Assembly: GCA_964019165.1 (NCBI GenBank)
Contig: OZ025274.1
Span: 14,956,358 to 15,020,357, forward strand
Direction of reading: 5' to 3'
DNA: 64,000 nucleotides
DNA from: Mastigias papua
Taxonomy: Eukaryota; Cnidaria; Scyphozoa; Rhizostomeae; Mastigiidae
Below are positions 34,015 to 64,000 of the stretch, one piece after another. Both the position numbers and the translations under genes were made by a program. The notes beneath the pieces were generated by a model. The model saw only the letters and a program-made list of their open reading frames with translations. It made no database searches and was not told the DNA's origin. Every line of letters starts with the position of its first letter. The stretch's first letter is position 1.

Positions 34015-35242
34015 ATTGATATTTCATCTTACTAAAATGCATGGTTATCATTATCAAATATTGCACATGATCTATTTCACAGAATGTCAGAAAACACCCG
34101 CAAATGCAATCTTCCAGAAGACACAAGGCTCCATACTATTACGGTCAAAGTCATTTTTATACTAGATCGTGTATAGCCGTATCCGAACTCAAATCTGTTG
34201 TGTCGACACATTTTCCCAATTTTAGGATAGCTACAAACGTTGTTTTGCACTACCAATGTCGGGTGCCAATGCTTCAAAACAAGAGGAATGGTTGCCAGAG
34301 TAGGCCTGCACTCATTTGAATATAAACCTAATGTCAACCGTGCCCTATGGCCCAGATTTAGTTCCATAATTCCAATGTTTTTGCTCCCAGGTAGCATACA
34401 GCACAGCAATAGTCATGTAGAATAATCTTGCAAAATCCAATGTTGTTTTTTGACAATATATGAGATTTCAAAATTAGATTTCGTTGAAAGTAGTTTCTGA
34501 CAAAAGAATAAAAACATGAAGTAAGCCAATTATCTCTCTTTTCAGAGAAGAATGATGTGGGTGGAAGGCTCCAAGAACAGTAAACCAACGACATAACATG
34601 TTCTCCGTATATTTTGAATCTATAACATCTATTGATTTAAATCTTGTTGCCAAGAGTCGTTCTTTCTTTCTCTTTCCTCCTCACAGCTGCAGTGTCACTT
34701 GATATACAAAATACCATATCTGATGGGTAAAGCCGATAATCTTTAACAGAAAAAGGACCTGGAATAAATATCGAATCTCAATCTTAAAATGGAAATAAGA
34801 ACTCTAGGGAATGAGGGAATAACACAGCGATACTTTCTGCGTGGCAATAAATGCTTATCAGTAGAACTTTTGAATCATCCCTGAGCAAATCTTCTGGCTA
34901 TTGTGCGCGTTCTATTACTAAGTACTCCGCCAATCATGATTTCCTTCACAAACGAATTAATAGAGACCAGGCAATGGACAGTAAATAAAAAACTTTCCGA
35001 CATAGCGTGTAAGCAACGAAAATGCAGATTCAATAGAGGCCATCTAGTGATAACAATTATATGTTGATGATTTCATTTAAGTCCCACGTATCTGGTGATG
35101 ATGGCATAACCGCTGATTCAATGATGAACAGGCTGGGGGCGGAGAAGGGTTGGATGAGTGACCGTCGTAATCAATTGATTATTTGCGACTAATGGCTGAA
35201 TAAAATCAAGATAAAATTCAGAACATCTACCCTTTCGTATCA
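34015..35242. other. Intergenic interval between tail-to-tail genes
   Basis: 3' flanks of the YGECWSG gene 2 (plus) and the SEC14-like gene (minus). No element ends or exons were recognised. Confidence 0.45.
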
Positions 35243-57514
<22,272 letters not shown>

Positions 57515-58601
57515 CTGCAGTCAGGCAATGTAATGTGTTTTACTCTTCGTGCAGTCTATACGCTAACCTTGGACAACTGTTTGTGTTTGCGCTACGGAGG
57601 TGTGATCTTCACTGAATCATCGTGCAAAACAATCTAGCAGGTGTCTGCACTCGCATTCTCATAGACGGACAATTCGAACCCAGTCGAATCACTTTCTGTT
57701 GGAAAGGAGATTACGTATCATACATTCTGCGGATTCAACGAGAGTGCAAACAAAGATTAATTTGATTTCATTACATGTACACACGACCATTACATCATTA
57801 CAACACCAAAGTGAAATGTAAGCAATTTATGCAGCTATATGTGCTTACCCATACTGTCAGAAGTATTACGACATGACAATATCACAGATTAGCCTACCTG
57901 CAAGTAATCTACTGTACTATTTCGTTCAGCCCTCTCGTGGTTCAGTCCACAACCAAGTTAGAAGTGCTGCTGCTGACATGCATTCACCCCAAGAGTTGGA
58001 TAGTATCAGTAAACAGTAATAGAAAACAATAAGGATGCTACAGTTACCCAAAAAGTCCTTCTATATGGGAAAAATCTGCACTGCTCTAGAGGCAATCCTG
58101 CCCTTCTTCAAATAAAGCAACTCACTCAGGCATGCTGACAACGATACGAAAGGATGTTGTTGCTGTGCTGTGTAACACTCGGAAGATTTTCTAAATGTCA
58201 AAAAACGGGAGGTTAAAGTCGACGGGGATGGTTAGAGGTTTGAAACTACCGGCAAAATCCCTCATATAATCCACAAGCTTTGTTTAAATCTACCGTAAAT
58301 CATGGAAGTGGTCTCCCTCAACCCAGCCCCCTCCCCCCAAATAAGCTCCTGCCTTAGAAGACGATGAAGACCTTGATACAGATTGATGCTTGAAGTTAGA
58401 CTTGAATTATGTCTGATTGTCAAACTCTGAGTCACAACTTAACGGTCTGGTTCCACAATCAAAGCCTATATACATATACACACATATATATACACAATAT
58501 AAACATACACACATACAAACATACATAAATTTAAATATAAATATAAATATATTTATATATATATATAGAATCAACTACAAATATACTTTTCTGTAAGTAG
58601 A

Positions 58602-58625
58602 CGTTTCGATTAAAATCTTCATCAG
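58602..58625 (-). ncRNA. Hammerhead-like core, copy 1
   Basis: The minus strand reads CTGATGA, A, GATT-TT-AATC, GAAACG: the two conserved hammerhead boxes separated by a 4-bp stem. An extra A precedes the stem. Stems I and III could not be drawn confidently. It is probably part of a Penelope-like or other retroelement repeat. Confidence 0.4.
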
Positions 58626-59523
58626 TACTCAATTCTATATATATGTACTCAATAGCTCAAAACTATACATTGTTAAAAATACTAGCTCATACTAGGCTCA
58701 GTGAAAACACTTTATATATATAAATATATCTATATAAACTTGATACTATTAGTGCCTACCAAAATCTCTGATACTATGAATACGACTGAGGTAAATAAAA
58801 CGATAAATTGTTGGCACACCACACTGAAGCTTTTCGAACTTGCGTTATCATCAGAGTGGAATTATTTACCACTACAGGTGTATCTCTTTGCTATTATACT
58901 ACAGCCAGCCCTCATTACAGGCACTTGGCACCCTTTCGTATCATATTCTGGCCCTCATTCTAAGCACCTGGCACATTATATTTCAATGGAATATCTTTTG
59001 CTGTAAGACCCCTAGGGAGTAATCACTTGTCTTTATATCTATTGCACGATGTAATATGCTTAATCTGTAACTGAAGGTGATAGTCGAAGCTATCAAAACA
59101 TGTTTTACAAACTCAAATCAATTGTCATTTTTCTTAAGTTTACTTCTGATAGATATATAATATAATATATATAAATATATATATATATAAATATATACTT
59201 ACGATATCTTTTCTTACGATATCTCTCTCCTCTCAATATCGTCCTTTCTAGGTCATATTGGGTTTCCTTTTCATTTTATGTTACTTCACACCCACTTTGT
59301 TCTCGCATGGTTTTCTCTATACCCCGCTGGGACGGTAGGTATCAGCTTCTCCAACACCCTTTTCTCTTATGCTAAATATAATTTCCCTTCCATTCAATTT
59401 CAAATGCTATCCATTGTAAGTCCAGTTTCATTGTGTAAAGTGTTCTATTGTCGCAAGTTAATTAGATATTGTTCCTTTGTTTTTATCCTTATATATGCGC
59501 TGTATGTACCTGGAATGTTATAA

Positions 59524-59547
59524 CTGATGAAGGCTTGTGCCGAAACG
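59524..59547 (+). ncRNA. Hammerhead-like core, copy 2
   Basis: CTGATGA, A, GGC-TTGT-GCC, GAAACG, followed by TTTTAAGAGTTGGAATTTTT and a long (TA)n array. The stem bases differ from copies 1 and 3 but remain complementary. Confidence 0.4.
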
Positions 59548-59575
59548 TTTTAAGAGTTGGAATTTTTTCTTGAGG

Positions 59576-59706
<131 letters not shown>

Positions 59707-59794
59707 AACTAATCCTAAGCTGCATCCACAATGTTGTTTGTTTTATAAATTACATAAAAAGAATAAACCACAAATATACTATCCTTCAAGTAAA

Positions 59795-59818
59795 CGTTTC
59801 GATTAAAATCTTCATCAG
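59795..59818 (-). ncRNA. Hammerhead-like core, copy 3
   Basis: Same core as copy 1 on the minus strand. The 3' flank (TACTT..AGTATATTTGT) is also shared with copy 1, showing one repeat family. Confidence 0.4.
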
Positions 59819-59835
59819 TAATCAGTACTAAACTT

Positions 59836-59994
<159 letters not shown>

Positions 59995-60095
59995 ATATAC
60001 AAATATATAAATAAATATATATCTACTAGCTATTCATAATGTTTAAAGAAAAAGGAATCTAACAGTACCCTCTATGACCCTCTCTAATTCGAATA

Positions 60096-60599
60096 CAGTA
60101 GAATCCCGTTATGTCTGACTCTCAAGGGAGATTGGAAACTGGTCCGTATCCCAGCAAATGCACTTTCCACTTGGAGAAAAATAAAGATAAGCCTTTAACG
60201 CCTTTCAGAAAGGGAGTGCGACGATGAAGAGGGAGAGAGTTGATACGTAGAATCAAGTCAATAAAGAATGTCCCAAATGGTTTACAAGGATAAGATCAGA
60301 TAATGCTCTTGTCAGTGGTTTGCTGATCAACCACAATGCAAGAAATTTCCCAAAAAGAATTGGACGTAGAAAAAAAAGAAAAGAAAGATCAACTAGAAAA
60401 AGAGTAAACTGCTTCTTATTTCCTCTGCCTGAACAACTTTCTCAAGGGTCTGAAATGCGAATTTTTCTCTCCAATTCGAACTTTTCTCTTTCTTGCTCTG
60501 AGATTCGAATTAGAAAGATTTTTTTAACGTTTGAATCTCTCTAATTCGAACAGAAGATTCCCCCCCCCCCTTCATATTCGAATTAGAGAAAGTCAACTG
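60096..60599. mobile_element. Tigger/pogo-like non-autonomous element
   Basis: Ends CAGTAGAATCCCGTTATG and, inverted, CAGTTGACTTTCTCTAATTC, flanked by TA on both sides (60094-60095, 60600-60601). The interior has several CTCTAATTCGAA motifs. The inverted repeats match only at the tips. Confidence 0.5.
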
Positions 60600-60712
60600 T
60601 ATAAATATTTAAATAGATAAATTGATAAAAAGATAAATAAATAAACAAATATGTAGTATACAGTTGTCGCTACTACCTGTAACCAAACCATGTCCCATTT
60701 GGAGCAAACTAT

Positions 60713-61858
60713 TCAGGATCGCAAATCAATTCTCATCTGTCCAGGGTTATTTTTTATGTACGTTAATCTGTCTTCTGCCATCTGATTCTTAGCTTTTCTA
60801 ATGTAAAGCAAAGAGAGGCACCCAAAAACCGTATTTATTCCAATGAAAGTCACCAGGGCCAAGATGAAAGAGGCAAGCTCAAAAACTGAAAGAATCGCAG
60901 TATTGGTGATTTTGCCCGAAATTGCATTCTGCAAAGCCATGCAAAACTGGAATACCATACAGGCCAAAACGTACTTATCAAGAAGTGTCAGATACGAGAC
61001 TGTTGGAACAAATTGCTGCACATAATATTTGAAAGCGACTGAAGTTAGCAGCAGCGTCAACGTTATCTGGATACGGTCACCGGGAGAGTCCGGTTCGACG
61101 GCAAAGGCAGTAAACGTCAATAATGTTATTAGGCACATAATAAGTGCGACATTGTATATGTAGAATTTATACTGTCGCAGCACGTTCATTCGTACCCTAT
61201 ACTGAGGGTAACTATTTCCGGAGGATCCTTCTGTCGGTTTCAATGTTAATGTCTCGGTGATTACATGGCATCTTAGGCACCATTCTTGTTTTGCGTAGAA
61301 ATTCCAGGTATGAATGTTGTCATCTTTTTTGTCGTCTTTCACTAACGTTAACTGATCTGCATGCCAGTTCGATGTTAAAATCAGGGAAAGGTCTTGGTAA
61401 TCGAAAGGGAAATTATTCACCTCAAGAACCTCTTTAAAAGTGCCTTTAATATGGTAATATTGCGCAACCTGCGGCGGATTCCCTATTCTTTCTGGGGGCA
61501 GAATTGACGAATGTCGTTCATAGATTTCCAAATTAACTGCATCTATGATGTAAACACCTGGGTCCCATATCGATTCCCAATCGATGTTTGCTTCGTTTGA
61601 TACATCTTTGCCGAGGAGCATCCTCTCTTCCCAACGCAAATTCATGTAAAATTCGCTTTGGAACTCTTGTCGAACAGCGTCAATATCTCCAACACTGACA
61701 ATACTCACACGAACGTAAACATCAACATGATCATCCCGACCTGTATTCCATATCATGTACTTAACTCCATCTTTCGAGTCACCCTGTTTTTCCATCCTTC
61801 GCAGTTGTTCCAAAATGTTGCACAGGAGTTTAGAACTTTGCAGGAGTTCACCAGCCAT
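60713..61858 (-). CDS. Cys-loop-less pentameric ligand-gated ion channel, single exon, 381 aa
   Basis: The first ATG (61856-61858) has strong context (AGAATGG). The frame opens 24 codons earlier at a TTG just after a stop. Order from the ATG: extracellular beta-sandwich (VDVYVRVSIVSVGDID, then YMNLRWEERM); FPFDYQDL at 150-157; M1 at about 230-254; M2 at about 260-284 (DRIQITLTLLLTSVAFKYYV); M3 at about 289-313; M4 at about 322-352. The Pro of the loop is kept, but the two cysteines 13 apart are absent: the residue after FPFDxQx is Leu. The M3-M4 loop is only about 10 residues, not the large intracellular domain of animal receptors. Both traits, and the M2 sequence, resemble bacterial ELIC-type channels. 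No N-terminal signal peptide is visible. Ligand and ion selectivity are unknown. Confidence 0.88.
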   Translation of the reverse strand: MAGELLQSSKLLCNILEQLRRMEKQGDSKDGVKYMIWNTGRDDHVDVYVRVSIVSVGDIDAVRQEFQSEFYMNLRWEERMLLGKDVSNEANIDWESIWDPGVYIIDAVNLEIYERHSSILPPERIGNPPQVAQYYHIKGTFKEVLEVNNFPFDYQDLSLILTSNWHADQLTLVKDDKKDDNIHTWNFYAKQEWCLRCHVITETLTLKPTEGSSGNSYPQYRVRMNVLRQYKFYIYNVALIMCLITLLTFTAFAVEPDSPGDRIQITLTLLLTSVAFKYYVQQFVPTVSYLTLLDKYVLACMVFQFCMALQNAISGKITNTAILSVFELASFILALVTFIGINTVFGCLSLLYIRKAKNQMAEDRLTYIKNNPGQMRIDLRS

Positions 61859-63005
61859 TCTGAATTGACTGTCGATACGCAGTACTTGTAGGTTTAAGTT
61901 GTCTTCGTCTTCTCGTTTTCTATCTAGCAACTACTTCTAAGAAGGACGTGCACCCTTCCACTCGTGATAAGGAACCTCCATTCTAATTTCAAAGTGGTAA
62001 CCATTGGTGGTATAACTGCCTCTCTTGTACATTCGTAACGAGGCAGAAAAAAGATTTCACCCTGTTACTGCCTTGAATTGTTGACATGGCACTCGCAACA
62101 ATGTTAACTACCCTAAATTGTACACGTAAACAAGCATGAAAGTCTTACAAGTAGCCAAGCGTTAGAGAACAGTTGGGAGGACAAGTAAAAACTAAGTTCT
62201 CTGTGCCCTTGAGAAGTTTAGCATCTTGATCGCTATTTGCTTGCCTTCTTTTTGCTGAATGCAAACTTAGGCTCAACAACCAGATTCTATGCTATGATCA
62301 GTAGAATTGTGAGATCTCAATGAAGATAATTGTATTGGCAAGATTGACCGCAAGGAGTGGCAACAATTCGACTGCTATTAGAATTAGGTGATTTCATGAG
62401 GAGAATATTTCAGTTGTTAATCGATCATCACTCTACTGAGCTGAGAAGCTTTTCCGAATTACGAACAAGCAACGGATCTCCTATGGATGTGTCTTTTGTG
62501 CCTTTTTATATCAAGAGGCCTATATTGCTGGCCTATTATTCATTTATTTACTGGGAATTCCTGGTTCTTCTGAGCTTTTAGTGTGAAGTACCCAACTTTT
62601 ACCAACCGCTAACTGCACAAACCATTTTGCCATAGCCTTGTAGTTAGATTTCTGTACTCTTTTTACATTTAGACACACTTGCCTGTTACTTTTTTCGTTG
62701 TTATTTTTTATTATCCTGCTCTGTATACATTATTAAACATAGCTACAACGCAACTTAGTACAACTGCTATAAATGAAAAGTTAACAAGATAGAAACTATG
62801 CAAAGAGGAGCTTTGTAAATAGTTAAACTAGTCGAAAGAGAGCCTCCTAATTAAAAGATAGCCCCCTCAGTCAAGGGGAACTCTCTCCCCCAATTGAGAG
62901 AGCAAATTCTTCTACAGTACTGGTATGTTGTCTGTGCTACAAATCTTGTTACTTGTTGCCAAGAGAGGGTACAAATGAAGGAAAATATTGTATTTTTTCT
63001 TCCAG
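61859..63005. other. Interval between divergent genes
   Basis: Between the minus-strand ion channel and the first visible GLT1D1-like exon. On minus, CCTTCTTAG at about 61938 could be an acceptor for a 5'-UTR exon of the channel. The GLT1D1 first exon was not found. Confidence 0.35.
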
Positions 63006-64000
63006 TGAGCATTTGCTATCAAATGGTCATGAAGTTCTTCTGAAGTGTGTCTCATCATATGAAAGCACAACTCAGTTGAATACATATGTGGAAAGAAATG
63101 GCATAGATCTAATAATTGGAATCCATGCATTGAGAGCAGGCAGACTGATTTATGGTGTGTATAGATTATTTTCCTCATATTATCAGAAAGCAAATTCAGT
63201 CTGTACCTATTTGCAATAGATAAACTGTGATTTTGAAATCAATAACAGTGATCTGTGCTGATGATTGATAGTGATTGTGATGATCATAGTGATGAATCTA
63301 ATGATAGTTGATAATGGTGGTACAGAGTATGATGATGATTGATCATCATATTGCTTCTGGTTGATCATGATTTTCAATGACCACAATGATATTGTAAATG
63401 ATATTTTATTTTTATTAAACTGGACATATTTGGAGGACAGTTTTCACAACATTTTTCTAGGAATAAATATAAATATGCTCATGATGCTGATGATGATGCT
63501 GATGATTATGATGATGAAATTGATAATACACCATCAACATGGTTTGATAGCAAACAGAAGAGAAAACATAAGCATATAAAGTACAGTACATTAATTAATC
63601 TTTTGCTAAATTCCTAGATTGTGCTGTTCCATTTTTTATCATTTTTGGTGGCACAGACCTCAATGTGCACTACAAGGAGAGAAGTGAACTGGAAATTATG
63701 ACAAAAGCAGTCAAAGAGGCAATGTATGAGCCAAATCACAGTTTTTCTCATCTTTGGATTTTAATGATTATTTTTAGCATAAGATCGATTATAAATTTTG
63801 AGTGCTGAGGCACCAACTTGATTTATTTTGTTATTGCTGAACCGAGGAAGACAGATAGCCTCTAACACAGAGCTATTGTGGCGTTAAACTAAACTGACAT
63901 TAGGTCTGATTTGCTTGAACTTGTGCAATACACCTGCCTTCATGCATCCTTTTGAAATGGGATGAAAATTACTTGTTTAATTTTTGCAGAAGATGCATTG
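63006..64000 (+). CDS. GLT1D1: GLT1D1-like glycosyltransferase, partial at both ends
   Basis: Three exons are seen: 63006-63154 (EHLLSNGHEVLLKCVSSYES, then GIDLIIGIHALRAGRLIYG), 63618-63723 (VPFFIIFGGTDLN, then LEIMTKAVKEA) and 63990 onward, cut by the window end. Junctions are GT-AG and phases agree (in 2, out 1; in 1, out 2). IHALRAGRLIYG followed by PF.IIFGGTD.N is the conserved N-terminal domain of glycosyltransferase 1 domain-containing protein 1, a GT-B fold enzyme of poorly known substrate. The start exon lies upstream and was not found. The C-terminal GT1 domain is outside the window. Intron 2 holds GAT-rich simple sequence (about 63260-63530). Confidence 0.85.

Noticed and set aside
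62912..63193. Minus-strand 93-codon ORF
   Set aside because: It is antisense to the GLT1D1-like exon, which has clear domain and splice support on the plus strand.

Overview
This window looks like eukaryotic, metazoan DNA, most likely a cnidarian and probably an anthozoan. It is AT-rich, with spliceosomal introns, long (TA)n arrays, many MITEs with terminal inverted repeats, and non-LTR retrotransposon tails. The cnidarian assignment rests mainly on two small secreted proteins with a 'YGECWSG' Cys-rich domain that I associate with anthozoan genomes. It is an inference from memory, not from a search.

Layout. 0-5.2 kb holds LINE 3' tails and a hAT-type MITE with a perfect 8-bp target duplication. 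5.3-8.8 kb holds a convergent pair: a chromo-barrel protein on + whose frame decays into in-frame stops, and on - a 719-residue RNase-H-like, transposase-like protein with a zinc knuckle. 8.8-14.6 kb is gene-poor and ends in a MITE. 14.6-34 kb carries three plus-strand genes for small secretory-pathway proteins. First is a five-exon gene (17021-20119) for a PDGF/VEGF-like ligand with a predicted transmembrane segment and cytoplasmic tail. Two tandem paralogous 'YGECWSG' proteins follow (22249-26345 and 29784-34014). All three begin with a signal-peptide exon ending in phase 1, and their introns are full of MITEs.

35.2-57.5 kb is one long minus-strand gene for a SEC14-like CRAL-TRIO/GOLD protein. 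I located seven exons and the phases imply at least two more. Its introns hold a LINE with a reverse-transcriptase ORF, a hAT transposase remnant, tRNA-derived repeats, minisatellites and huge (TA)n blocks. 58.5-60.6 kb is repeats, including three copies of a hammerhead-like CTGATGA/GAAACG motif whose middle stem covaries. 60.7-61.9 kb is an intronless, Cys-loop-less pentameric ligand-gated ion channel on -. The window ends inside a plus-strand GLT1D1-like glycosyltransferase gene.

The best candidates for unusual biology are the membrane-anchored VEGF-like ligand lacking inter-chain cysteines, the prokaryote-like ion channel, the tandem YGECWSG proteins beside the ligand, and the structured RNA motifs in the repeats. 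All splice models were read by eye from GT/AG sites and phase consistency. No database search was run.
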